Below are positions 11,377-23,223 of a stretch of 64,000 nt of DNA, one piece after another (position 1 is the first letter of the stretch; each line of letters opens with the position of its first letter). This DNA comes from Cunninghamella blakesleeana (taxonomy: Eukaryota; Mucoromycota; Mucoromycetes; Mucorales; Cunninghamellaceae), in assembly GCA_017871115.1 (NCBI GenBank), contig JAFCIZ010000006.1:1240001-1304000 (forward strand). The letters are read 5' to 3'. The translations under genes and the position numbers were made by a program. The notes below the pieces were generated by a model. The model did not search any database and was not told where the DNA came from. It saw only the letters and a list, made by a program, of their open reading frames with translations.

Positions 11377-13330
11377 ATGACAGATCAAAAAGATAAAGAA
11401 TTTGCTATTCCACAACCACGACCAAAAAAAGTAAGCAGTGATGGATTTGCAGTGCCTCCACCTCGATCTAAAAAAGCAACTAACGATGAATTTTCGGCAC
11501 CTTCTCCAAGAACAAAAAAGCAATCTTCGGCAGATCGCGACTCAGCTGAAAAAGAAACAGATACAACAAAAGATACTTTTATTGCTAAATCTAATACTAT
11601 TACTGATGAAAATAATGCCAATAATACAGAGAATAATAATAATAATGATAAGAATCAACCGCCACCACCCCCTCCTTTAAAATATAATAAACCTGACTGG
11701 GCAGGTGTGGCATGTTTTGACTATTCCTTGGAAATAATAAAAGGTGGTGTTAGTATTGATAGGATTCGTGGCCCTCGGAAAGATTTTGTTACAATAGGTC
11801 GATTGCCTTTATGCGATATACTCATGGAGCACCCTGTAAATAATAATGATAGTGATATAGGGTTATCTGTGTACATACGTGTATTTAATAAAAGAAAAAT
11901 GAATTTTAAACTGATTTATTTTTATTCAATTATTTATTTTTATTCATGCAAAATAGTCATTATCTCGATATCATGCGGTAATACAATTTAATCAAGAAGG
12001 AGATGCATTTTTATACGATTTAGAAAGTGGGTATGGAACACAAGTGAATAAGAAATCCATTGCAGCTAGGAATTATGTACCATTGAAAAGTGGAGATCAA
12101 ATTCGATTTGGTGAAAGTACACGGCTATGTATTTTTGATATAGAAAAACCTCAAGATAGTGTTGATGATGATGATGAAAATGACGATGCGTTACAATCAG
12201 AAGAAGAGATTTTATTAAAACATCGAACAAGGGCTGCGGATGTGGAACATAGCGTTGAAGATGACGATGATCAAGGTGTTAGCTGGTAAGTTTTATATTA
12301 GATATATTTATCTATCTACCTATCTATCTATCTATATTGTATAAAAAAGTAAACAAATAATGTTAAAATTGATTATATATATACTTATTATTTCTATGAA
12401 ATAGGGGATTCCAAGAAGATGCGGTTGAAGAAGATGATGGAGACGAAGATGATGGAGGTCAAAGTACAAAAAGCGACGCTCATCTATTATCTATTGAATC
12501 CGAAAAAATGGCTATTGCTGAAGCAAGTAAGTTTCTCAATAGTGATAATAATAATGTTTTTCATATACTATCATATACTCATTTTTTTTTTACAATGAAG
12601 AACGTAGACGAAAAGATTTAGAAACCATGTTTGGAGACGATGATAGTGATGAGGAACTCTATGATAAGACAAGTAAATAAAATTTATTATATATATAAAT
12701 ATATATTTACAAAAGATTGAACGTTTATATGAATCAATTTATACTTATTTTTTTATTTATAAACACAAATAATAATTTAGATACTAAAAAACGTAAAGCA
12801 ATGAAGAAAGAGCAAAAAGCGGAAACACATGATGACTTGGTTAAAAAACAATTGGAAGCAGAAATTAAGATCAATGAACTTAGAGAAAAGATTGAAAATA
12901 AAAAGTTTGAAGGTAAAATGAAATAAAAAAATAACTAAATATACGAATAAAACGACATTTTTATATACTTTTTATTTTTATTTATTTATTATATATATAT
13001 ATGTATATATATTTAAATAGATGATGAATCAAAAAAGAAAGCAAAAGACGAAGGTGATGATTTGGATTCATACATGGAAAATTTAAGCAAAACAACTACC
13101 AATTCATCAGCATCAATGTTTGCGTTACAAAAAGAATTAAAGAGTTTAGAAAAGGTATTCCGATATGTTAGATAAAAATAACATTACCAATCTATTTATT
13201 TGTATTTACAATTTTTTAATTTTAATTTTAATTTTAATTTTTAATCTTTATTTTATTTTTATATAAATGTATATATTAGGAGCATGCACGGTTAGTTAAA
13301 TTAGTCAAAATTACAAAACCTATTTTATAA
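11377..13330 (+). CDS. SLC4A1AP: Kanadaptin-like FHA-domain protein (SLC4A1AP homolog)
   Basis: Seven exons (11377-11835, 11957-12285, 12405-12526, 12601-12672, 12781-12912, 13021-13154, 13280-13330) give 432 aa. After a disordered N-terminus with PxPRxKK repeats and a proline run, residues 105-250 form an FHA domain: a GRLPLCDI strand, SLSRYHA (the phosphopeptide-binding Ser and the His) and LESGYGTQVN. The FHA is preceded by the kanadaptin hallmark PDWAGVACFDYSLEIIKGG. An acidic region and a basic coiled coil (AETHDDLVKKQLEAEIKINE) follow. Kanadaptin is a nuclear and cytoplasmic protein, linked in animals to anion exchanger trafficking and seen with splicing factors; its fungal role is not established. 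The start is the first ATG of the frame. The last exon has 16 sense codons, and its stop overlaps the convergent Nudix gene. Confidence 0.88.
13325..13330. other. Shared palindromic TTATAA: Leu-stop of both convergent genes
   Basis: Read on plus, TTA TAA is the last Leu codon and stop of the kanadaptin-like gene. Read on minus, the same six bases are the last Leu codon and stop of the Nudix-like gene. The two coding regions therefore overlap by 6 bp tail to tail. Confidence 0.85.
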
Positions 13331-14387
13331 TAAATTTTTACTTGCTAAATATTCTAAAGCCATCCAAGAGGTTTGTACACTTGGTAACATCATTTCCCCT
13401 TTTGTAATAAAACGTTTTAAATCTATTATTTGCACATCATTCACTACTTGTATACATTCTTCTAAATCTCTTTGTTTTGGCTGATCATCACGTTCAGGGT
13501 TAATACATAAATAAGGTACAAATCGATTTCTACCCCATTTTAATTCACTTATTCCATCCTTTTGCTCTTCTGGTAATAAATTAATCCATTCTCCATTTTT
13601 TAATCGTGCTTCTTCTGATAATTCATGTTTTGCTGAATCTAAAGGACTGATAATTTAAAATAATAATAATAAAATAATAGCAACCAAAGAAAAAGATATA
13701 AATCAATATAAAAAAATTGTTCTTTCCTATGTAAATATTTAACCTCTATATTTATTATGTTTATGGTTTTAATTTTTATTATTACCTTTGATGTTTTCTT
13801 CGATCAACTGAACCTGCTACACATGTATATTTCTATTAAAAAAATAATATATGAATACATAGTAAATAAATAAATCAAATAGTTATATTACTTACAATTT
13901 CATTTGTTCCTTGAGCATATTCTTTTAAAATACAAGTAGTTTTCTATTATTATAGATAAATAAATGTAAAAAAGAGTTTGTTTGAATGATCTATATTTAA
14001 TATATATATATATACGTATGTATTTACATTTATATTCATTTTTGTAATATACCTTGACTGTATCATATGTAAAGACTACAACAAAAGTAGGGTAAGGAGT
14101 ATGGTGTCCAACTACATCCCATTCAATAATACGACCATCTTTAAATTGAGTTTGACGATTCCACACTGTAATAAATCTGTTTCAAATATATATAAAAACA
14201 ATATATACATGTTAATATTTTTTGTCATATGTCATAAAAGATGAATATTTTAAATTTAATGAAAATTATAATAATAATAAAAAGGGTATAAAAAAATAAA
14301 CTACCTTTTGTGAGAAATGGTTTCTACTAATACTTTAGCCGCTGTTCCCTCAGTATTTATTTCAAGATCTGCATCCATTTCGTTCAT
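13325..14387 (-). CDS. Nudix hydrolase-like protein with a degenerate Nudix box
   Basis: Five exons (14387-14305, 14176-14053, 13943-13896, 13832-13786, 13646-13325) give 207 aa. The fold order is as in ADP-ribose pyrophosphatase-type Nudix proteins. A strand region reads RIIEWDVVGHHTPYPTFVVVF, and after it comes AGSVDRRKHQSPLDSAKHELSEEARL in place of the box GxxxxxExxxxxxxREUxEExGU. The REUxEE core reads HELSEE, so the Arg is His and the downstream Gly is Arg, while the metal-binding Glu residues of EExx are kept. The first Glu of the box is not obvious. Nudix enzymes hydrolyse nucleoside diphosphates linked to another group; the substrate cannot be read here. The C-terminus ends ALEYLASKNLL. 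The gene could be a pseudo-enzyme. Confidence 0.7.
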
Positions 14388-14716
14388 TTATGTATATACT
14401 AACGGTACTTTGATAAATAATAAATAAAATTTTTAAGAAAGTGAAAGAAGAATTTTTAATACAATGTTTAAATTTTTTTTTTTTAAAATCATGTTACACC
14501 AACATTTTAAATCCAGAATAAGCATATATTTGTCCTCCTTTTTTTTTTTTTTTTTTTTAAAATTTTCATTTTTTTCTCTCTCTCTCTTTTTCCTCTTTCC
14601 TCTTTCCACTTTTTATATATATATACATATATATATATTATTAACAGTATATAAGCATTGTTATACATATTAACTTTCTTTTATTATACTTAATATTATA
14701 TTCCTTATTTAACCTA
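14388..14716. promoter_or_regulatory. Bidirectional promoter region
   Basis: This separates the divergent starts of the Nudix-like and PSP1 genes. A CT-rich block sits at about 14536-14610 and a TATATA stretch at 14615-14640. No gene is seen. Confidence 0.45.
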
Positions 14717-15897
14717 ATGACTCTTAATAAAACGCAGGAATTGGTAAGAGAGAGGAAAATAAATACTTTTTATCATATGAATATAAATATATATAAATCA
14801 ATTGATAAAGTGAAACGTGTGGGTTGTTTGTTTTAGTATTTTTTTATCAACCATTTTTAAATATACTTTATTTTAATATAATACCCTCCTTTTTTTTATA
14901 TAAATATTTTACATTTATTCTTTTTTTATTATTCTATCTTTTTTTTCATATTGTATATATCTAGAAGCTTGATGAGCATATAGAAACGACAAACTCTTCA
15001 ATAAATTCAAAAATGACTGAAACAAAAGAAATAGAAAATAACTCAAATTTATTATCATATTTTGGAACTCAAGAAGGTATTGGATTTAATAATTATGCTT
15101 TTAGAAGACATTCAGCAGCATTCACTACTGACCTGAATAGAAAGCCTAATCCGTTAATGACAGCAACTAATCCAACTCACCCTGCTACTACTATTGCTAC
15201 TACTACAGCTACTACAACTAATATAAATACTACTCATACTTGGACTTCACCACTTTCTTCACCTCCTGCTCCTTGGAGCCCTTCTCTTTCTTCTGGATTA
15301 TCTTCTGTAGCTGCTCCGTTTCCTTTAGATAACTCAACTACCAACCCAAACCCAAACCAACAACAATCCACTCTTTCTGATTTTTATCCTGATAGGATGG
15401 CTACTATACCCATGTTCTCTGATGGATCAACAAAAATACACAATGAGCAACGTAGTATGTCTTTTTCTATTGGTAGAGATGAAATCAATAAAAACAAGAT
15501 TGATTCTTGGCCTTATTATTTTAACAATAAATCATCTACTTTATACACAATGCCCGAAGAAAACCCCGACCTTTTGCCATCTTCACCACCATTTAGTATT
15601 TCTTCTTCAAATTACTTTGATTATCAACCTCATTCTTCTTTTAGAAATAATAATAATAGTAGATTTTTTTTACAACAACAGCAACAGTATGATAATGAAA
15701 TGAATATAAATGAAAATGAAGATGAGGATTTCATGCTTTCAGCTTTTCATCGTACTAGGTCAAAATCTTCTGCTCCTGCTTTTGATATTTGGTACCCTTC
15801 TTCTACTTCTTCGTCTTCGGCAGAATCCACTAATCGTTGGCTTTATCAACCTGCTTCTCATCAATATAATCATCACCATCATCATCAGCAACAACAA

Positions 15898-15929
<32 letters not shown>

Positions 15930-17733
15930 ACAGCAACATCATCATCAACAACAACAACAACAACAACAATCAGCTTATCCATTTTCATCACCTGTGCCTT
16001 TTTTTACTCCTCTTTTATCAGGTTCTGAGCAAGATTCACTTGGTCCTTTACGTAGATTTTCGGTTCAACCATCAAATGGTCAGCCACATCTACCAATGAA
16101 AGACAGTACAAGTGATAGGTAAATTGATAATTATTTATAACCTTTTCTTCTCCTCCTTCTCATTATTGTTGTCATTGTAATCTATTTTTTTTTTATCCAT
16201 AGTCTGTTAGCCTTTTCACGTAGACATTCGGTAGCTGGTCCAACTTTAAAGAAAGAAGATCAATTTTTACAGCAAAATAGAAACAGCTCAATTCAATCAG
16301 GAAATGTTGCAAATGATCAAGGTATATTGCTATCAAGTTTAGAACATTCTATCGATGAGTTAGTTCAAACACAAACAGTAAATAAAACGTCTACTCAAAC
16401 AAGTACAACCATAGAAATAGCCTCTTCTTCATCTAATACAACTGCTTCAACTACTGCTACAAAATCTTCTTCTTCCTCTACCTCGTCATCAACTTCTATT
16501 TCACCAAAATCACCAACTACCGCTGTTGCCGCAGCAAAAGCAACAGCAGCAACACCAGTAAGTAACGAAAGTACAACTACGACCGTTACACCTATAGAAA
16601 AATCATCTGTATCACCTGTATCATCTCCCAAACCAAAATCATCTGCTTCAACAACAACAACAACGCCATTAAATACAAAAAAGGATTTATATGCGAAAGT
16701 AGCAGCTTCAGCTATTGCGGACCACACCCATCCTCCTTCTCTTCATCCTACTTCATCATCTAATACTACTTTCACTACTTTACCACTACAACAATCTATT
16801 TCTACACCTACCACTATTGGGTCGAATTTCACATTACCTAAAGGTGATGATATGGGAAAAGGCATCAAATTAGAATTAATACCAAAAGAAGCACGCTTTT
16901 TTGTAGTAGAATTTAAAGCAGGTCGATCGGACGTGTTTTATTCCGCCCTTTCTTTGAAAAAAAATGATTTAGTCATGGTGGAAGCCGATCGTGGTCATGA
17001 TCTTGGAAAAATAATGATAGACAATATGAACTTTTTACAATTTATGAAGTATATCCAGAAAAAACAATCGTCTACTTCATCATTTATAGATATTACTGTA
17101 TCACCTTCTTTATCTTTATTATCATCTACTACTACTACAGTAAATTATTCATCACAAAAAGGAAAGAAAGATGAAGAACAAGTAAAAGAGAATGAAAAAG
17201 AAAAGGATGTATTAGAGAAAAAGAATTATAATAATAATAGTAATAATAATAATGATAGTGATGATGGTGATGATGATGATGATAGACAAGAGCAAAAAAA
17301 ACAGTTAGATCAGTTTCTTCAACAGCAAAGGGAAATGCGGATCAAACGATTGTTTAGATTGGCTCGTCAAGAAGAAATCAACGTATTAATAGCCAAGGAT
17401 CAGGATGAGCAAAAGGCATTAGCAACATGCCAACAAAAAGTTCAACAACGTAAATTGAACATCAGTGTAGTGAATGCGGAATATCAATGGGATCGGCATA
17501 AGTTGACTTTTTATTTTGTGGCGGACCGTCGGGTTGATTTTCGCGAGTTGGTACGTGAACTTTTCAAATTATATAAAACGCGAATATGGATGTAAGTATT
17601 TATAATATATAAATTTATATATTTCATAACAATTTTAAATTAATTCTTATACGGATGATCTTTTTTTTTTTATTTCTATTTCTATTTTATTTTTTAAAAA
17701 AGGTGTGATGTAAATGCTGAAGTAAAGAAATGA
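14717..17733 (+). CDS. PSP1 C-terminal-domain protein
   Basis: Four exons (14717-14743, 14965-16118, 16203-17591, 17703-17733) give 866 aa. The N-terminal 600 residues are low-complexity, rich in S, T, N and P, with an H/Q tract at 15855-15970. The conserved PSP1 domain starts at about residue 620 with RFFVVEFKAGRSDVFY and VEADRGHDLGK. It is interrupted by a poly-acidic and Asn insert, then resumes with RLFRLARQEE, VVNAEYQWDRHKLTFYF and FRELVRELFKLYKTRIWMC. In yeast Psp1 suppresses DNA polymerase alpha defects and is linked to mRNA regulation; the bacterial relative is YaaT. The exact molecular role is not established. The 27-nt first exon is inferred: it splices in frame to codons upstream of the ATG at 15013, which is the alternative start. 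The last exon supplies only the final ten residues. Confidence 0.85.
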
Positions 17734-17825
17734 ATACGAAATGTAAAAAAAAATTTCTATTTTTCGAAAATCAGCGCAACTAGTATTCTTATTGAAACAT
17801 ATTAAAAAAAATTGGTTATTATCTC

Positions 17826-17861
<36 letters not shown>

Positions 17862-17879
17862 TACTACTACTACTACTAC

Positions 17880-17910
<31 letters not shown>

Positions 17911-18627
17911 TTAATTACTATTCTTTATATATTATTATTATTATTGTTATTACATTTATTACTACTATTAAGATTAGATCCGTATGAATTTCTTTTTTTA
18001 TTATATTATGGAAAATAATATAATTCTATTATTTTAAATATGTAATAACTATTGACTTTATTATTATTATCTTTATTTTGTGAGAGTATAACAACAATTG
18101 ATTGATTTCTTTTTTCTTCTTTGAGTTAGTATATATTCTTTCTTATTTAAAATAATGATCATGTGTTACTTATTACCTGATCATTCATACATTATGGGAA
18201 TTTTCAAATTGTTGTCAGATACCTTTTTATAATTGTTATTTTTTTTTTAAAAAAATTGAATATAATGATAAAAATGTTATATAATATTATGGGAAAATGT
18301 ATTATAAATATCTTTTAATACCAAAAAATAAGCAAATAAAAGCTTATTTTATTCTGGAAGATGTATAATATAATACAAATTATGTTTTATTAAATATAAA
18401 GTCTGGTAAAATAAAATTTTAATGAAGTATTCCATAATATTTTAATACAAATATATATTTATAAATAGTAAGAAACCCAAGGCATTATGAAAATAACTTA
18501 TTTAATGCACTAAAGTGCTAGTTTCACCAAAAAAAAAAGGCGGAGTTTTTTAATATAAAGCTTATTTGCTAGTTTATTTTTTTTCCACTTACGTTTTTCT
18601 TTTAAAAAACTATCACAATATATTAAA
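17734..18627. other. Intergenic with a triplet repeat, no gene seen
   Basis: This is the 3' region of the PSP1 gene and the promoter of the PPCDC gene. A GGCGGAG element at 18539-18545 lies about 85 bp before the PPCDC ATG, after an A run. The short frames on plus are made of the triplet repeat and are not genes. Confidence 0.55.
17827..17910. repeat. (TTA)n(CTA)n(TTA)n compound triplet repeat
   Basis: An almost perfect trinucleotide array switches from TTA to CTA units and back, in the 3' flank of the PSP1 gene. Confidence 0.9.
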
Positions 18628-19797
18628 ATGTCAGTTGAACGCCAATGGAATATATTGGTTGGAGCAACAGGTAGTGTAGCAAGTATTAAAATCCCTAATA
18701 TTGTTCATGAATTAAAAAAAGTAATGATATAAAAAAGTAAAGTAGCTTTTGGTTATTATATTTGTTTATAAAGTATTTATGCTCTCTCTTTTTATATTCT
18801 TTTTAAATATAGAAACCAGGGATTAATGTTAAAGTAGTACCAACCAATGCAGCTCATTTCTTTTTCAAAGACTTAGAAGTGGATGCACAAGTACATACTG
18901 ATGCCGAAGAATGGGATGTATGTAATATATATGTATATAATAATAATAATAATAATAATAATAGTATTAATGTGTAATAAAGTATTTGGGGGGTTTTTTT
19001 TAAAGAAAAGAAAGGGTTATTCATCCAGTTTTTTTATATGTGCATATTTTTATTATTATTAGTTATGGAAACAAAAGACTGACCCCGTATTACATATAGA
19101 GGTAATTGATATATGATAGTAAAAATCATCATCATAATAATGATGATGATGAAAGGAATCCTGGGTTTAATAATGTTTTACTTGATGATAGTTGCGTAAA
19201 TGGGCCGATATTATGGTTATTGCTCCTTTAGATGCAAATACTTTAGCAAAAATTGCCAGTGGTTTATGTGACAATTTATTAGTAAGTATATTTTTTACAC
19301 CAAAATAAGAATAAAATATAATAAGTGGTGATATTAATTATTATTATTATTATTGTTTTTTTAAAAAAAAGACTTGTGTATTACGTGCTTGGGACACAAC
19401 AAAACCTGTAGTCGTTTGTCCTGCTATGAATACACATATGTGGACTCATCCATTTACTGCAAAACATTTAGCTGTTTTAGAAGATGATTTTCGTTTTAAA
19501 GTCGTGGCACCTATTAGTAAATTATTAGCCTGCGGCGATACTGGTACGTAAACTGATTTTTTTTTATCACTATAATTCATGGATAAATATAACCAACCAC
19601 ACGAATATATATATGTTAATTTTTATCCTTTTATCTTTTTTTTTTTTCTATTTCTATTTCTTTTTTCTTTTTTTAAAGGTGTTGGAGGTATGGCAGAACC
19701 TGAAACGATTGCATCAAAAGTATTTGAAACGTTATCCGAAATTAAAATTCAAGAATCTGTAGAAAATAAATTGCCTGAAGGAATAGAGCTTAATTGA
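18628..19797 (+). CDS. PPCDC: Phosphopantothenoylcysteine decarboxylase (HFCD flavoprotein)
   Basis: Six exons (18628-18720, 18813-18917, 19063-19101, 19192-19281, 19372-19543, 19679-19797) give 205 aa, the usual size for a stand-alone PPCDC. Visible motifs are LVGATGSVAS (FMN phosphate loop), NAAHFF (with the catalytic His), the flavin-binding stretch APLDANTLAKIASGLCDNLL, PAMNTHMW (PXMNXXMW motif) and LLACGDTGVGGMAEP (substrate clamp with the active-site Cys). It converts phosphopantothenoylcysteine to phosphopantetheine in CoA synthesis, in the cytosol. Yeast uses a Hal3/Vhs3/Cab3 heterotrimer with long disordered tails. This compact protein carries both the His and the Cys, so it should work as a plant- or animal-like homotrimer. 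Confidence 0.95.
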
Positions 19798-19987
19798 TTT
19801 TTTTATTTTGGTGATCATTTTTTTTGGACGGAATTTGAATTTAAATGAAAAATAAAAATAAAATAATTTTTTATTTCCTCTTCCACTTCGTTTAATTTTT
19901 TTTATTTTGTATATTTTTTTCTATTTGAAATATACTGTATATAAATATATATAAAATTATATATATATATATATATAAACTATCTAT

Positions 19988-21689
19988 ATGTTTCATGCTA
20001 TTGCGTTATATGATTGTGTAGCCGATGAAGAAGGGGAACTTTCTTTTTCTGAAGGAACTAAATTTATAGATGTTATTGAATCAGCCGAAGATGGATGGCT
20101 AGAAGGCTGTATAGAAGGAACTACTCAGCGTGGTCTTTTTCCAAATAATTATGTTCGTTTAATCCCTACGCCTACTTTATCTCCAAATACAATACCTATT
20201 TCTTCTTCTAATTCTTCTTCTATTCCAGCAAAGCCTATTCCACAAGCTCATTTTACTGGTGAAAGTACAAGCGTCTCACCTTCTAATTCTGCAATGTCTT
20301 CTTCTTGGTCTGTTATATCCAATACATTACCACAACCACCTTCAGTTTCTTCAAACGTTAATTTCTTAGCATCAAATAATATAGACAGTAATAATAGTAA
20401 TAGCAATAATAACATTAATAATTATTCCTCTTTCAAAACAAATAACAAAACAAACGATGCTTTTGATGCTATTATGCAAAGCACTTCATCCATACCTCAA
20501 AATAGCAATAATTCTTCAAAACCTATTTTAACTTCTTCACGTACAACATCTTCACCACCAAAAACAACAATTTCAACACGTATGAAATCAGAAGTAAATA
20601 ATAATAATAATAATAATGTATCCATCAAATCATTATCCACTTTTAATTCTATTGATGGTTCATCATTACCATCTACTATATTATCGGAAAAAAAAGGTAC
20701 TTTTATTATTCCTCCATTAAAATCAGCCACTCCACTATCACAGCAACAACAACAACAACAGCAGCAAAATAATAATGGAAATAGAGCACGATCGTTTTCT
20801 ACCTCTTCTAATCCAACTCATGTATTAACGTCATCAACATTATCAAATGACAGTAATGCTACTACAGAATTACAGAGGCCATCAATGATTTTGCGTGGCG
20901 GCCAGGAACCTAAGATCATTAAACCTCAATTCAATGTAAAACAACCAGCACCTCTTTCACCTTCACCTCCTCCTATCTCTTCAAAGCCAGTTGAATTAAA
21001 AACAACAGGGTTCAAATCATCATGGAATAATAATGGTAATAGTGGAATCACTGGGTTTAAAATGGAAAGTAATAATATGAATCAATTATTAATGGATGAA
21101 GATGATATGGAAGAAGAAGATGGCTACCAATTAGTGAAACCTTCTCAGTTACGTAAACGTCAACAACAACAACAACAACAACAGCAGCAGCAGCAACAGA
21201 ATGATGTTTCGTATAGGGCTAATAAAAAAGAGTTTACTATATTACCTAATACTTCCACATCTTCCTCTATTATTTATCCTATTAGATCGTCATCTCCATC
21301 ATCCATAACACCTTTAGCTTCAAAATCAGTAACTCCAATATCTTCTATTAAATCGAAAGGAATAACTATTTCTTCATCATCAACAACAACTCGATTGGAA
21401 ACATTACCTTCAACTAGTACAATAAATAAGTTACCATCACGTCCTGTATCTACTGCTAACCGACGTTCTAAATCTAAACCTTTGTCATCGCCACCATCAT
21501 CATCATCATCTTCATCATCACCATCAGCAACAACGATCATAGCAAATAGATCTAATAGTACTATCAATGATACAAACTCAGTAATATCTGCTGTAAAAAA
21601 TATAAGTAGTAATACATCCTCTATATCGGCTACTATGAATAAAAAGTCAATGGTTAGTGCTAATCATAAACCAACATCCGTAATCATCA

Positions 21690-21722
<33 letters not shown>

Positions 21723-22747
21723 ATATAGTGAACGAACTTATATCCAATAATAACAATAATAACAATAATAAGACAGCAGGAGCACCAAACATTAAACCTA
21801 AACCAGCTCAATTAAATCAACAATCTAATACAAAAACACCTACGCCTCCACCACCACCACAACAGAAGCCATCACCTGAAACAGTTAAAAAAATCATTAT
21901 TAATAAAAAAGAAAGAAGTGCATCCAATCCACCGCCTATTCAACCTAAAAAGCTATTTTTAACAGAGGAGAATAATCGGTTTGTTAAACAACAACAAAAT
22001 ATATGGAATGAAAAGGATAAATTGTTAGGTGGTACACTAGAAAAAAAGACATCTACACCTATTTTACCAATAAGGAAAACGACTCTTATCACTACTAGTA
22101 CTACAAAATCAACATCGATAGTTGATACGGAAAATGAAAAGACTAACACTTATAATAATAAGGATGAAGATGATATTGTTTTAGGCAAAAATAAATCATT
22201 TGATGGGAATATGTTTGTAAATAATAATAATAACAATAAACCAATCCAGCTATTAAAAAGAGCAAGATCTTCTACTAGCCCAAATCAATTCACACGCCCA
22301 AAATGGACAGATAATAATAATAATGAAAAGGATAGCAGCAATAAAAATGGAAATACTGTAACAACAACAGCAACAAAACCTACCTTTGGTAATGGGGCTG
22401 TGCGATCACCACCACCTCCACCACCTCCAGCATCAAGACCAATAAATACCGTTGTTAATGAAAAATTAAATACATTACCACTAACATCATCGTCATCAAC
22501 ATCATCATCTAATAATAATAATCGTAGTAGATACGATAAATTGTTTGATCAAATCAATGATGATGGTTATGTAGATAATATGACAGCTAAATTAATATGG
22601 AAGAAAAGTCGACTGCCTAATGAAGTCTTGGCTCATATTTGGGATCAACAACAGTCCTCTGTAATTAAAAGTGGACTTTTGGATAGAAAAGGATTTGTGG
22701 ATGGTATGCAACAAATTGATTTATATTTATCAAAACACCAATCCTAA
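19988..22747 (+). CDS. SH3 (N-terminal) and EH (C-terminal) domain protein
   Basis: This is one uninterrupted exon of 919 aa, unusual in this intron-dense window. Residues 1-60 are an SH3 domain (ALYDCVADEEGELSF, DGWLEG, GLFPNNYVRLI). Residues 840-919 are an EH domain (YDKLFDQINDDGYVDNMTAKLIWKKSRLPNEVLAHIWD), whose EF-hand-like loop keeps D, D and Y positions. The 750-residue linker is disordered, with poly-Q, poly-N and many proline-rich segments (for example PPPPPPPASRP) that could bind other SH3 domains. EH domains bind NPF peptides in endocytosis; fungal Irs4/Tax4 have a C-terminal EH and act in phosphoinositide control. An adaptor role at the cell cortex or endocytic sites is inferred. 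No catalytic domain is present. Confidence 0.85.
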
Positions 22748-23223
22748 TTTATTTATATGTTTATTTTTTTATACTACTTCTATTTTATATGTATACTATT
22801 AAACAAAAAATATATATTTTATTTTATTCTTTTTATTATCTATTTACAAATCTTATCGGTCGTTATTGTATTATTATTATAAATAAGGTTTTTATATAGT
22901 TATTTTTGATTGAAAAGCTAGAGAAAAAAAAAGAAAATAAAAAAAAAAGAAAACGAATGGGAACCAAAAGAGGATGGGAAGAGGTGTTTTAAAATAGATA
23001 AATAATTAAATAAGGATAATACAGATAGACAACATAGCCTTTAATACCTAAAAAAGTAAAAATAATAGCATGTGAGTGGAGAGTGTAACATATTTATCAT
23101 ATCAACGAAAAAAAAAAAAAGCTTAATTTATTGATCTCATAAAAAAAAATGAAAATCACTTTTTTTTCTTTCTTTCCTCTTTCAGTTAACTTATTACTTT
23201 ATTATTTACTTTATTTTTTTAAA
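22748..23223. other. Intergenic, no gene seen
   Basis: This is the 3' flank of the SH3/EH gene and the promoter of the permease. It holds A-rich and T-rich runs, and no frame has coding character. Confidence 0.55.

Noticed and set aside
15760..15969. Minus-strand Leu/Met-rich frame, and plus-strand Asn/Ser-rich frames over the same place
   Set aside because: Shadows of the H/Q repeat in the PSP1 gene. The same applies to the frames antisense to Ser, Thr and Asn runs at 653-922, 16395-16727, 21274-21567 and 57280-57516.
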